The position numbers and the translations under genes are program-made. Below are positions 34,342 through 49,300 of a stretch of DNA of 64,000 nucleotides, piece by piece. How positions within the stretch are numbered: the stretch's first letter is position 1; every line of letters begins with the position of its first letter. The notes below the pieces were generated by a model. The model saw only the letters and a program-made list of their open reading frames with translations, had not been told where the DNA came from and searched no databases. The stretch lies in NCBI GenBank assembly GCA_015680685.1, contig MNCI01002045.1, positions 145,234 through 209,233 of the forward strand, given 5' to 3'. This stretch comes from Gnetum montanum. Its lineage: Eukaryota > Streptophyta > Gnetopsida > Gnetales > Gnetaceae.

Positions 34342-37300
34342 CTGCAACAAATAAATATGCTAGTTAGAGAGCATGCAGTGTTCCAACGTACATACTGTTT
34401 CAGCAAAACTGATTTATCTTTTGTAAAAGCACGCTTATTTAGAACAGTTTATCCTAATGCATAGCATTTTCATATATCTTTAAGCACAGACTAGAGGCCA
34501 ATTCCAACTTTTATGAGAAAGGGAATGAATACTGTCTCTTCAATGCCTTTGTGAATGTATTCGAGCTGTATAATGGTCGTGCTACTTTCACTACTGAACC
34601 ATATGTATAGCTCTGCATCATGACGGTTTAGGAGCCTAATGTGATGGAATGGGATTATCAATTTTCTCAACAACTGTTAACCATTCATCTAGCTATTTTG
34701 AGGATGGCAAGCATATAAACCTTTTAATGCATCCAACAGCTCACACAAGAATTGCTGGGGCACAATACACTAGAAAAAATTACTTGGACAATCAGTATTA
34801 TCATCATCCTCACAAAATAGTATGAAACTTTGGTTATTACACCTTTTGCTTCCAAGGTTTCATTTACAGTTTCTAATCTTCTCAAGTTTTTTCTCAATCT
34901 CCTATTAAATATCACCTGCCGGTTGTTCCTTTACAACAGCCATTTTACTTGATTCATCTCATAAAAGTCAGTGGTACTGAAGCAAATTGCTCCATATCAA
35001 CGTGAAGCTGATGCATACCTTGCTAGCTTGTTTATTTCATGGGATCTACACGACTAGACTTCTTGTACAATTAGTTTACTGCCATTCTAACAGATGATTC
35101 ATTTCTCCTTTGCTGCAATTGACTCTCTCGTATCGCTATTGACCGCTTTCCATTTGCGGTTCACTGGATCTTCGCGGGACTGCTTCTTAAACTCGTTACT
35201 GTTCTGTTGTCTAACTTCCGCATGTCATTTCATGATTTACCTTGCATACTAGGTTTTCACATTTTTATTACACACTAATTTAGGTCATTTAGGCCATTGG
35301 CTTTATCCTGTATTAGTTTCCTCTTTACCGAGGATGAAACAAAGTTGACAATGTCATATAAACAATGAGGTAGCATTGAGTTATAAACTTCTATAAATCT
35401 TGGTATGAACACAACACCTTAAAGGACTAACACCTTGCTAGCAAATGTGGTTTGGGCAGGATATGCTGTTGAGGTAGAACCCAAATCTTAAACAACTGCC
35501 TGGACCATGAACAACCAAGGACATGCAACCAGTGTTACAAGACGAGATAGAATTGACAATTGTCATGTTAGGAAATTTGGGAGTAGCACTAATAATTGAT
35601 AAAATGAAAGAAAACCTTGCTACTTCCAATATACGTCGACTCTGCACTTTACGATTCTACTTCCAATATCCAACAAAAGTTATCCCTTTAGAATCTTTCT
35701 GAATGGGTATAGCTACCATAGAAAACTTGTCTTCAGTAACAAGATGCTGTATAGCATTCCTCCTGCTCTCTTCTTCCTGCACATAAGAGTATGTCCGCCT
35801 TGATGAAGGCAACAGATCTTTGCCAAGAGCTTGTACCCTTATCTGATCATACTCAATGTTGAGTCCAACTAAGAAATCATACATCTGTTCCTTGTCTACT
35901 GAATTCTGGAATTTGGTAGCATTAGTAGAACAATCAGCCTAGTCATGGTAGAAATCCAACTCCTACCACAAACTACTAAGTTCAGCTAAGTACTAGGCCA
36001 CAAACATATTGCCATGTTTCATCTCATGAACTTTCTTCCATAGCTCATAGACTTGAGCATCATTGCCCAATTATGAAAAAGTTCAAGCAAGAGCATTCCA
36101 AACTTTCCAGCCAGAGTCCAGATGTAAATAACCACTAGCAATATGCGGTTGCATGAAATTGATAAGCCAAGACATGACCAAAGAATTTTCTCAATCCCAC
36201 TCGTCGAGAAACAAATCCATCGTTGCTTATCTTTATTTTTGCCCTATGATTACTCATATACCCCACGGGCCTTTATAAATAACAAGCAAGATCAAGACCA
36301 GACAAGATAATTATTTCTATCTAAATTGACAGGACCAATATGGAGGGAGGGGTTATCATTGAGACCTCCACCAAATTCCCAAAAAAAAAACATAAATAGC
36401 AAAAAAAATCTTAACAATCAAACAATAAATCCAATCGTTCTAGAAACTGGAAGTCCATCGCAGCTAGAAGCCAACATGAAGCTAGAAAAAGAATAGAATA
36501 AAGCTCCATCAGATTACTCAAATGGCTTGCACCCTCCTTTGTGTTCAGATCACTGGAAAGACCTTCCAGATAATAGGCTTTGGATGCTGGAGAGTGACAC
36601 CCCTATGTCACCCAAAAGCCATGGCTATTGGGGAGAAGGTTCACTGCTGAACACACACCTGTGCTACTACATGGACACTCACTGAACTACACCTACTGTG
36701 TAAAACAGACGCCTACACTCATAAATCTATAATCTGCTCTGATACCAAGTTGAAATCAGTGAGTGAAGAAAATAGAAAGAAATAAGAGAATACAAGAAAG
36801 GTAGTAGGCTGAATGGATTTTTCTTTCCACCTACACCTGTATTTCTATTATATAAAGAATACACTTTTACATAGATGCTCACTCAATTGCAGCGGTCATT
36901 CAGCTGTCAACGATAAATGTCAGCCTACTTAATAACAACTGTAGGACAGTTGTCATTAATTACAGCTGTCAATAGATACCTACGCATACTTTTACTATTT
37001 ATTTTCATATAAGCTTCTACTTGTAGCACAGAATAATGATGATGATGATACATTTTTGCACAAAATCAACAGTTGTGGGTAATGAATTCTGATTCCTGAT
37101 TGAAAACTAAGACAACAAAGAATAGCTGAATGTGCTCCAAATCTAAATTTCCTCATTAGAAAAATAATTTTTTAAACTTGTACCATACATTGCTTGTTTT
37201 CCTAATGGTTTTGCAAGACCTTTTAAATCTTGATTCATGATCAGTAACAACTGATTTCAGGTTAGAAAAAGGAAATAGTGCTCGAGTTAACAGCTAGATT

Positions 37301-40300
37301 TACCTGTTCATTTAAACAAAAATGAAAGACATTTTATGGCAACAAAATTTAACATAACATGCATCAGAATCTATGTTTATAGAACAAGCTGTTTAATATC
37401 TAATATATATCTGGACATTTATGATGTAGCAAAAATGAGTAGTAAACTTTTGTTGAAAATTAAACACATCCATGACTGAAAAGTCAAATGCCAACACTTG
37501 AACTGATTCCCACACGTTAAATGGTGAGCCAAGCCTAGAAATCTTATTCCAATTAACATGCCTATGCATGTAGCATAATAAAAACAATGCTAGTAATGTC
37601 ATTTCTTCCCTTGGGAGATACTACCACAAATATGTAGTTATTAAGGGATTTCTTATGTGAAGAATTGAGCAGTAGAACTCAAATAGATAAGCCACATAGG
37701 GATTTCATATCAGTAAGGAATGATAAGCTGCATAGGGATTTCAGATCAGTAAGATGTGATTTGTTGGTTCAGACATACAAGTCACAAGGTTAATTTGAAC
37801 TCAGTTCAGTTTAATTATTTCAACTCCAATAAGAATCAACTACATGACCTACAAGTTGCAAAGCAAATATGCTAAGAAAATGAGTGAATTCCATGAGATT
37901 AAAAGGTAGGCAAATGGAGATGTTAAGTATCATCTACAACTTGTATTGATCCCTCAATGTTCATGTCATGGTGTTTGTGTCTTATGTTATGTGTACGTCT
38001 TGGGTCGTGTTTGCGTTTCATGTTTGTCAAGTCAATTAGGAATTAGAAGTTAACGTTCATAAACAGTTTTATGTTTTAAAGTTTAGCCTAGCACACGGAC
38101 AAAAGTGAGAAAGGGGTTTAAAATCTCGTTATGTATTGTGTCCCCTTCACAAAAGCTATAAAAGGAGCCCTGGGCTCTCCATTCAAACTTGATGTGTAGC
38201 TGCTGATTTCATGTATTGTGCTCTCATTTCATATTAATTGAAGAGGAGGAGAAGAAGTCCTTTGTGCTGAAATCTCTTAAGCTTTAAGCCCTTTTTCTTT
38301 TCTTTGTTATTTCACAAATCAGTTCATAGCATAGATAATGCTTTAGCTCAGAATTTCACGGGTATTTCACAATCTTATTTCACATTTCACAGTTATTTTA
38401 CAATGTATTTCTCATTTCAAAAGCTCACAAGCACTTCACCTGATTTCTCAATTCTATGTTCAGGTTGGTTTAGATCATTGAATGTGGAGATGCCTGATGT
38501 TTGAATTGCATGTTTGAGATTAGATCTGAGCTATTTTCATTGTCATTTCACAAAAATCCAACTCAATCCTTCCTTATCTTGCAAGGGTTTTAAGAGATTC
38601 CTGTAGGGCTTCTTAGAAACCTTGTTTGATTTCAGAATTGAATCTAAATCTGTAGGCATGATACAATGTGAAAGAAGAAGTTGATGTTCAAAAGCATATA
38701 TCTTTACTTCTGGGCATTCTTCTTCCAGATCTAATACCTCCTAGTGAGAGTCTAAAGAAGCTTTCAACAATTTTACATGTTTCATGAACACACGGGAATG
38801 AACCCTAAGGTTGATGCCAAAACTTGATCAAATTGTTTTGCATGGATGTTTTGATTGATGATCTAAGTCACCATTGATGTTATCTCATGTTTGTGTGAAG
38901 GATAACGTGAAATCCATAAAATTCAAATTCGAAGTCTAATGTTCTTTGTTTTTTGCAACTTTGTAATCACCACGACTTGACCACAGCCTCCTATGTCATT
39001 CACAGTCCACTTGTGGCTGCTCTCAGAAATACTCTAATTAAACCATAATTCACCATATTTTCCTCTATTGTTGACCACAATTCATGTTCCCATGGGGATT
39101 TTGAAATCTATCGTGACTAGCTCACAATCCAATCACATCCATCCCCACAACCCACGGCCAGCTCACAGTCCAATCACATCCATCATCATCACCCACAGCC
39201 AGCACATAGTTAGCCCACAACATCTAATTTTCACAGCTCAAAGCCTACTACAACCCACAATCAACTCGCAGCCTCAATTATGACATCACTGCGACTTGCA
39301 ATCTACTCACATTCTAAAGGAAATTTGAATACTGCAACACACTCAAATCACATTTGGCTGGCAGTCATCTAAAAGTGCCCAAAATGTTTCTGCTGCTCAT
39401 TGTCTAAACTTCCCAAGCCTGCTACAGCACTTGTAGCAGCCCACAACATCTAATTTTCACAGTTCAAGGCCTATTGTGACCCACAATCTACTTGCAGCAT
39501 CAATTGTGACATCACTGCAACTCGCAGTTTGTTCTTAAAAAAAATTGAATACTGCAACACACTCAAATCACATTTGGCTAACAGTCATCTAAAAGTGCTC
39601 AAAATCTTTCTGCTACTCATTGTCTGAGCTCCCCAAGCCTGCCCTGTTGCTGCAGCATGCTCTGATAGTAGCAACTAGTTTAGCTATATATTTATAATAT
39701 GTATCTATAATTTAGCCGAGAGCATCTTTTTCTTTTAGGAAAGATCAAATTGATCAATTCTAAAAAAAATGGAATATTATAAAGAATGAAATTTTAGGGA
39801 CCATCATTTCAAGTGATGGTAACGTGCTTGTTTCTCAAGTCAAAAGACATGGGTTCAACCCTAGGCACAGCTACACCAAGAGGTTTGGCTTTCACTCTTC
39901 CATAGACCATCCCAAGACCCTACTTGGCAGGATGAGCATTTAAGCTCCAAGTGATTATCCTTGTTTAAAGGATAAAATTTTAGGGAAATATTATTTAGTG
40001 TTATAGGATTGGATCCCCTTTAAAAGTTTATGGATGGAATATTATTTAACATTACCAGATCAGGCCCCTATAAGGTTATTGGTAAGATTGGACCCCCCCT
40101 AGAAGATTATGGACAGGATTGGACCCCTGAAAGACTATGAACAAAATATCATTTAGTGTTAGAAGATCAAGCCCCTTAAGACATGGACAGAACATTATTT
40201 AGCACTACATGATCGGGCCCTTGTGTATGAATGGTAGTTGGCCTCTTGCCAAAATCATATTTACTCCCATGGTGATACAATGAATAGGCTGACACTAATG

Positions 40301-43300
40301 CCATTAATGTTATTTTTCACCTTGAAACCATTATAAGTACGCACATGCTAGAAGACATGAGGGATAGAGTTACGCAGTGCATTGTAAACCTGATAACTTG
40401 ATGGAGCACTTGATTGTAGATGACCTACATAAGGGTGTCGTTGTTTCACCTCCAAGAACAATCAAACATGTACTTCATCTATGACATGGATAGGTGGTAA
40501 AGGAACATCTTAGAAGCAGAATTCAGTGGTCCACCACCTTGATAACCATGATAGGGCACTAAATTAACTATGGTGGAATAGTTGCATGTATGTTAGCTAA
40601 ATTGGGGCTTCACTTTATCACCTCCAATGAGAATTGAAACCGTGGCCTGCAAGCTGCAAGGTCAACATGCTAACCAGTTGAGCAGATTCTATGAGTTAAA
40701 AGAAGATGTGGGTTAGAAATATTATTGTAATCCTATGAGCATTCACGTGGAAGGATTGAAACGACACTCAATAACAAGATTTCTTCTCAGAACCACAAAT
40801 GGGTAGAAAAAATGTGCACTACAATCCTAACAGCTAGCGTAGGGGTCTATATCAGGGTAGAATTGACTGGTAATGGTGGTTCAGAACGTTAAATAGCCTT
40901 TAGAATGTTTTGCTTCATCCAAAAAATTAATCCAGATTATTGTTCTTTCAAGAGTACTAGCATACCCTTGGAATATAAGCCAAACAACTGGGTTCCATAT
41001 GAACGTCTAAGTTATTGGCCACTCAAATTTTGTAGAAGTTTCTGAACATATAGAGAATATGTCTAGGTTCAATGAACCTTGGGTTAGCTTGTAAGGAACC
41101 ACATGTACATATCTAATGAATTACCAATGAAAACATAATAAAGGGTAAGAAATGTAATAAATACCATCCTGAGTAAGAATAACAGAAAAAGATACCTGTG
41201 GAGGCGTGTGACCAAGAGGTTCTCGAAGTGGTCTAATTTCAGATAATGGATGCTCAGCTGGTAACTCAACCACTATTTGATTTAAAATCTGTGAAAAAAT
41301 TACAATTTTTCAGTGGTAAGTGGTTCTACATACTAATGACTGTACAACAATGAAACAACTGTCAAAGATCATTTCTCCAATCATGTGCATTGGAAATATT
41401 TTTGAACCACCAACATAGCACAAAACATATACAATTAATATTCGACAAATTCATCTTATTAACATGAGTAGGAAGTGCTAAAATCATGATACAATATAAT
41501 TAATCCTTAACAAAAAAAAAACATTCTCTTGGAATTAATGGTAGTTTCTCAATATTAAATTAATTCATTGCATATGGTTGATTTTGACATCTTATACAGT
41601 CAAAGACGCAGTAAAAGTATATCTTTTAAGCAGATGGTAAGGCCCAAAGGAAGTCGAACACAAGACCAAACCACCCTTAGTTCTTAGCAGAAGAATCAGC
41701 TGCAACTACTATTAGAGGTTCCACAGCAATCAGGAATTCATAAGGCATCTTAAATGAAAGCATGATCCTCCTTGCATGATCCTCCTTCAGAATACTATTG
41801 TTGATTACTTGATTTTAACTTGAATGGACAAAACTTGGCATCGTCAGCAAGCATACCAAAACTTTCTAGGTCAAGGGTTAAGAAAACTGAAAGCATTCTA
41901 TGAATCTAGCAAAAATGAATGGACAACAAGAATGTACATTTTAGAAAAAAATTGGAGAAGACATCAAAATTACTGTGACGAAATTAAAAAAGTTTACCTC
42001 AGCATGGCGGCCAGCATGTAATCGTACACCAGATGCATCATACATAACCTTGATAAACAACAAAATTACATCTATAAGAAAATGTATTGTGTATTGACAG
42101 AGTTTAACCAGATTGAAAGCTGAATCAAAGTGAAATTGTGAACAAAGAGAATGCTATATTTTTATAATTATTTGTATTCTGTCCATAAGTACTTTTCACT
42201 TGGTGCACTCGAGAAAAACAATAGAAATGCATCATTACAAGTACACAGTGCCCTCCTAACTGTTGGTTGACTGCAACCAATGTAATTCTTTTTTTCTTTA
42301 CAAACTATCATGAAGTTAGAAAAAAATGTATCCTACCAATAGCTATTACTTCATGTCATACCAGCTGAGTCTTCCTGCAAGCAAGTCTGTTTGTTCTTCA
42401 GTATTATGTTAGAATGACATTCCTCAACCTCTCTGTTTATGTCAAATTTCAAATATTTATCCTGTCAAGATTTTCTTGTCAGAAATTCTAAGTTATTATC
42501 AACTTCAATGTGCAATGCTAAAGTTATTTATTAGTCTATATATCATGACCATGGTTAGTATTTAATAAGTTAATGACAGTTTATTAGTAAAAGGATCATC
42601 ACCCGAAGCTAACATGCTCACCCCACCGAGCAGGATTCCAAGAGGAAATGAACACCTTACCATCCCTCCAAATGATAGTCCCTAATGATACTTTATTAGT
42701 AATTAACTAAAAAATTATGACTCCTGACTTAAAGAGTCATGACCTTTCCTATGGAAGTATCGTTGATAAAAAAACTTAGCACAGTGGAGTAAATAGATCA
42801 GAAAAGCAAGAATGTGCAAGAGATGACACAGAGATAACACACCCAAAAAATTCCTAAAACTAATGAATGAGGTGCAAAACCAAAACCAAAATCAAAACAA
42901 CATCCAATGCAAAATAGCAAATAAGACACACAAGATTTACAAAATAAAACCTTGAGCATGCTTGGTTGGATGATTCTGTAGATGCTGAATCCACATATTC
43001 CACGTTTTTAACTAAAAAATGGTTTGGTTTTGTATGGAAATCTCTTCCGATTCTTGTGTGTACCAGAAGATTCACTCAATTTTATTGCTTTTTAGATTCT
43101 TTCTAGATTTAACTTCTAAAAGTGTAATTTATCTAAATACATGAATCTCCAAACTCAACATCTACATGGATGCAAGTTCCCAAGATTCACTGAACCAAGC
43201 ACACCCTTAAGAACAAAGAGAAACCTCCATGGGAGAAGCCCAACTCATATTGTTCAATCAATCCAAATAAAATGCCTGCTTACAATAACCAACAGATCCA

Positions 43301-46300
43301 GCCCTTAAATATGCAAAGCCATGTTTCAAACTCTAATCTAAAAATATCTCAAAGTTATCCTTCTAGACAGATCTTAACAATGTAGAATATTTCACAGAAA
43401 TCATTTTAACAAAACAAACCCTACACAACTATCTAGAAGGAACACATCAGCAAACAATGGTTCATTCCTTATGAAAATACCATATTTTCCCATCAAACAA
43501 TAGAGCTACAAGATTTAGCTTCATATTCATAGCAATCTCCTACTTGAAGATAAATCTTGTTTCTCCATTAAGCACAAATTTATTCCAGGACAGCACCACC
43601 ACCTCCATTCACATGGCATCTTGCTTCAATGATGCACGGTGCACTGATTTTGTTATCAACAAGAATACATTCATGCCTGAACTAACCAAAGGCAAGAACA
43701 TGATAGTGAGAACACAACTACAATTATTACAAAACCTAGAAACTCTCCATCATAACACTAGAGCCTCTCAAACACCTTGAAAATTGAGCTTGGGTCAACA
43801 CGTGAGAATAAATAATTGCAGACAATCACATTCTTATGCAAGAGAGATTCAAATCAAACAATTTTAGGGCATGTTTGGTTTCCAGAATTTCACAATGCTT
43901 GAATCTACAAAGATGTTGAGTCTCAAGATTCTTGCATTGAGGCAGATTACACCTTGTGAGCTGGAATTTTCCAAAACCAAATAAGTTTCTTAATTTAAAA
44001 GCTTGAATTTATAGATTTAACATCTATGGATTCAAGTAACCAAACATGCCTTTCATAAATCCTTCTTTAGCGTCAACAAATTTGCCTCCTTTCATGTAGT
44101 AAATATAAACCTGGAAATGCACATAAAGACATTGCAAACTATACAACATCTATATTTACAAGTTAAGAGAACAAAATAGATGCTAAGAATTTAGTTCCCA
44201 CTTTTACTTCGGATCCAACTCCAATAGAATTAAACCTGCAATCCTTCTTTACATATCCATATTTACTACATTTCCAAAAAACTAATATCTTCTTCTGTTT
44301 ACTAATCTTTATAACTAGTGCCTGACTTCTTGATGAAGTTTATTTGCTCTAAAATGACATCCATTTTCCATTCTAAAATAATTAGTCCATTGTTGTAAAG
44401 GTATTAGCACCGATTGCTACCATTGCATGACCCTAGTTTCCTGACAATGCTCCCAACAAGCATTCACTACTCAAAATTGTGTGACCACTACTTCTAGATC
44501 TACTTCTCCAATATTAAATTTTGCCAAAAAAATCAGAATGCATTTCAAGCTAATGCACTTTCATGTGCAGAAAAACCCTATCACAAGATGTACTAGCTTA
44601 GAGCCCTCAATCCAATTTCCTCAGCAAATCCAATATTGATTTTTGCTTGAGTATTCTACCAGTGTTGGAATACCAATTCATCCTCATGGAGAAATTGAGT
44701 TTGATGATGCCGTATGTTGAATGGAATTGATAAGAATCTACCAGTGTTGGAATACCCATTCATCCTTATGAAGAAATTGAGTTTGATGAGTCCGTATGTA
44801 AATTAAATGGATCAAACACATTCCATGGATGCTAAACAAAATAGCATGCAATATCCGTCTGAATGGCAAAAGAATGCCAACAAATTAACTTGTCCAGGCA
44901 AACTGTTTAATAAAACAGAAACAATGATTGGAAACTAGTTACGAACAATCATGTGACAGATGATGGAAAGACATGATAGTACGAGGACATAAAATGGAGC
45001 AGGAACATTAAAGTAAGACCATGTCAATTGATGTGAAGTAAAATTCAATAACAAAGAAGCCAAGTGCAGTGAAATGCATGAAAACATTGCAGAAGGTAAA
45101 CAGCCATAGCTACAAACCAGAAGACCAAAACCATGCCAAGCAAGACGATTCTGTGTAGAGAAGCAAAAGACTTCTACCGTAGACATACAGGAAGCAAGTC
45201 ACCTTGATTCATAGATATGTGGATCAAGATTTATATTTGTATGGTTGAATTTGTATAACCCCTATACATAATAATTGACAATAATAATAATAATAACTTA
45301 CTACTGGTAATTTTCTCATCTTCCTATGTTAAAGATCTTAGTAAACAAATGAAAGGTTTGATATGGTATCAGCACGAAAACATGAAGATGATGAGAGCCA
45401 AAGTAGTAAGGGAACCCCCAAGAAGAAAATAGATTGGGAAAAAGAGATCAAGGTGCTGAATGAAAAATTGCATAATCTTACCTTTATAGTGAAGCAAAAG
45501 AGGAAGAACCAAGTTGGAAAAATGACTATTCCAAAGAACATCCACTTGACAAAAATCAACTACCATATGTGGTCTGAAATGATGGAGTTATTACTAGGTG
45601 CCAATGAACTTTGTGACACAGTAAAATATCCAAAGAAGGCTCCCCAAAGATAGGGATGAAAAAATAGATTAATTAGCAGCCTTGCTCATCAAAACAAATA
45701 CTACCCTTGAAATACAAAGACAGGTCCAAGGAGTAGAAGAATCCCATAAGATTTGGGAAAATCTTGTAAAAAATGTATGGACCAGTTGATGAATCCAGGA
45801 AAAAGTACTTGCTGAACAAGCTAATAGGTCTCTGAATAAAACCAGATCAGTCAATTGCTCACTTAACTGTTGAGATCAATGACATAAGATCAGAAATAGA
45901 AAATGAAGGAATATATTTAGACAAAAAACAAAGTCTATTGCATGGCCTGCCAGAAGAATACAAGATAGTGGTAAAAAGCCCTGGAGGTTGTAGATTTAAG
46001 ACTGGACTATACAACACTCATTGCCAAACTACAACTACAAGAAAACATGATGAAACAAAAAGAAAAAGCAATTGAAAAGGTTTTAAGTATGCAGGATAAA
46101 AGTAAAAATTTTAAGAACAATAAGAAAAATAACTATCAAAAGATAGAGAAGCCAAATAATGATTATAAATGTGTCATTTGTTAAAAAAGGGGGACACAAG
46201 TATAAAAATTACTGGTTTAATTTAAAGAACACAAAGGCTATCCAAGCTCAACAAAAGCGCATGCAAAGAAAGAGTGATATGAAGGCAAGGGAAGAAACCT

Positions 46301-49300
46301 TTACGAGTTATGCTAAACACACCAAAGCTTACAGGATTTGCAATTATGAAAAACAAAATCTTTCGATATCAAGAGATGCAATCTGCGACAAAAATAGTCT
46401 AATCAATGGAATAACATGGAGACATGTTCCACAGATAGATGAAGTTGAAGACCTTGATGAAGAAGAATTATACCAGGAAGGAGAATTTGTGGAAGTAGAC
46501 CATCATGCCAGAACTCCTAGCTTAGGGAGAGAGCATGAAGAGGTAACAAATGATCAAGGCACTCAAAAAGTTCATTGGAAAAACAATTCCCAAGATGATA
46601 AACGAAAAATTATCAAAATGGTGGCATAAAATCATTGAAAAGCAGAACAGATATTGTCTAGACATATAAATCAACTAGTAATGACAAGAAATCAATGGAA
46701 ACAATAAGAAGAAGAAATTTGTCTATGCACAAACATCTCAGATATGGAAGCTCCAAGGAATGTGAAAGAGGCACTCCCAAAACCAAACTATAAAGACAGC
46801 AAGCATACAGGTTGAATACGATATGATGATTAAAAGAAAAGTGTCACATTTGGTGCCAATACCAGCTACTAGGAACATTGTAAGGAATAAATGGGTATTG
46901 ACTACAAGGTTGAAAGAAGATCTAAGTCTGGATAAGTATAAGGCAAGACTTGTCATGAAAGGTCTCCTTCATCATGAAGGAATAAACTATAAGGAGATAT
47001 TTGCACGGACAACCAAAATGAAGTCCCTTAAGAGTCATGATTATGATAGCAACAAGAAACTATTGGAAGTTATACCAAATTGATGCAAAAATCTGCATTT
47101 TTGTATGGAGAATTGAAAGAAGAAATTTACATAGACCAACCAGAAGGATTCGTAGAAGGTGAAAACTTGGTATACAACTTGAAGAAAGCCTTATACAAAT
47201 TCAAGCAAACCCCAAAAACATGGTACCGTTATACCCATACTCATCTTCCTTCATTTGGAAGCTTGGGCACAACATACATCCCCTGAGCAGTTGCCTACCA
47301 CCTAGACAACATCATTTAGCTTTTTTACATCATTTGGCATCATCTTTGCATCATTTTGTTTTTGACATCACTGACGATGTTTCGCATCATTTGGACATCA
47401 AATTAACAGCTCAACATCTTGAAGCTTCTAAAGTCTTCATCGTGGGCCCCAAGGCATCGTTTCTTCCATGCATTTTTTAGTCTATAAGTAGAAGCCCTAG
47501 GGCATAAGTTTGAGTACCTTTGATCTCTTATTGAATTGAGTCGAAATCTAATCAGATTCTCTTTCAAACAAGGAGGAAATTCACATCAGCCAATCACATT
47601 GCACTTTCAAAGCTCTTGTATCCCCTAGCAAAACCCTATCCCCATCTAACGTAATTGTATCCCCTTCGTTGTGCCACTGCTTGACACATAAAAATCCAAA
47701 CAGTCTAGTTCAATCCAAATCCCTGTTTCATCAAGCCTGCACTTGCATTGGTGTTTGTCCCAAAAGAAAACCGTACACATCAGAGATCGAAGTAATGTAG
47801 CTGCTCATCAACAGCCTTTGTATCACATGGTTCTTCTCTAGGCAATCTACATGTTCCAACTTATTTTTTATTTTTATCTTTTTTCTATTCCACCCTAAAA
47901 CCTCCTCTGCCCTAGACTGCAAAGAAGAGTTTTGCTTATCACTTGCTATAAACATTTGTCTAACAATATAGGATACACTTTGTCCTTTATTTCAATCATT
48001 CTCTTTTTCCTAACATAGATCCATTGTTTTGCCCGTAGATTCAATCAATAGAAACACATTTTCTATCATTCTTCTACTAGTCTATCCACAAAACCATTTT
48101 TTTCGTTCTTGCATCATTCTTTTTCTTTTTCTTTTTTTTTTCTTTTTTTTTTTGCTACATTTAATTTATAAGTTATACACTTTGTCCTTGATTTCAATCG
48201 TTCTCTTTTTCCTAACATAGATCCATTGTTTTGCCTGTAGATTCAATCAATAGAAACACATTTTCTATCATTCTTCTACTAGTCTATCCACAAAACCATT
48301 TTTTTCATTCTTGCATCATTTTTTTTCTTTTTTTCTTTTTTTTTTTTTTTGCTACATTTAATTTTTAAGTTACCTTCTTTTGTCTTCTATGTTACTTTTG
48401 ATGCTAGGTCGTTATGTTGATATGACCAAAAAGTCCTCAACTTTTTGAAGATACGTCGTTAGACCATTTGTGGCTATAGATAGTATTGCACTACCTTCTA
48501 TTGCATTTGTGATACTAGGAAAAGAAACATGATATTTTGTATCAATTGTAAGTTGATCACATCAATTCTCACCACAATAGGTATTTTGAAAAATCATGAA
48601 TTTCAAAAATCAATTGCAGATGAGAATTTGTTCTATTGGAAGGCCAATGGAACACTGCAGATACCATTGACATTTCATGTGGACAATATCTTACTAACGG
48701 AACGGGATCAACATACTTTGAATAACTTTATGTTAGCCTTGGGATGGAATTTTGAGATTTCTGACCTAGGCATAGCACATTATTACCTAGGGATAGAAAT
48801 CCATTAAGATCAAGGAAAAATATGGGTAACACAAACGAAGTATGCAATGGAACAGCTGGAAGATTATAACATGAAAGATTATATAGCAGCAATAATACCG
48901 ATGTGATCAAGAATTAAAATCAACATGAAAGAACCAAACATAGAGCCAACTCAATATTGACAATGGATTAGGTCACTAATGTACTTGACTAATACCTAAC
49001 CAGACGTTCAATATGCTGCTAATGTTTTAGCTATAAGCATGCAGGATCCCACGGAAGTCCCCATGAAGGCTGAAATGATTAATATGAAATACATAAAAGA
49101 AACTACAAACATGCAGGATCCCACGGAAGCCCCCATGAAGGCTGAAATGAATAATATGAAATACATAAAAGAAACTACAAACATTGGACTGCAATATATG
49201 AATGATAAATAGTTGCAAATAATGGTATATTCTAATGCAAACTGGGTAAAAGATCTAATGACCAGAAAATCACATGCTGGAATTGTGATTCAGTTTGGTT

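Larger units (their letters stand above)
34342..41195 (-). other. Intron 4 of the DUF212 gene (6,854 bp)
   Basis: Holds a copia LTR/gag fragment, two minus-strand SINE remnants, a clean plus-strand SINE and two tandem-repeat fields, listed separately. A headless tail of the type A SINE family (GCATTGAGTTATAAACTTCT) lies at about 35,365-35,400. The rest (for example 34,360-35,360 and 40,700-41,190) shows no gene. Confidence 0.85.
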
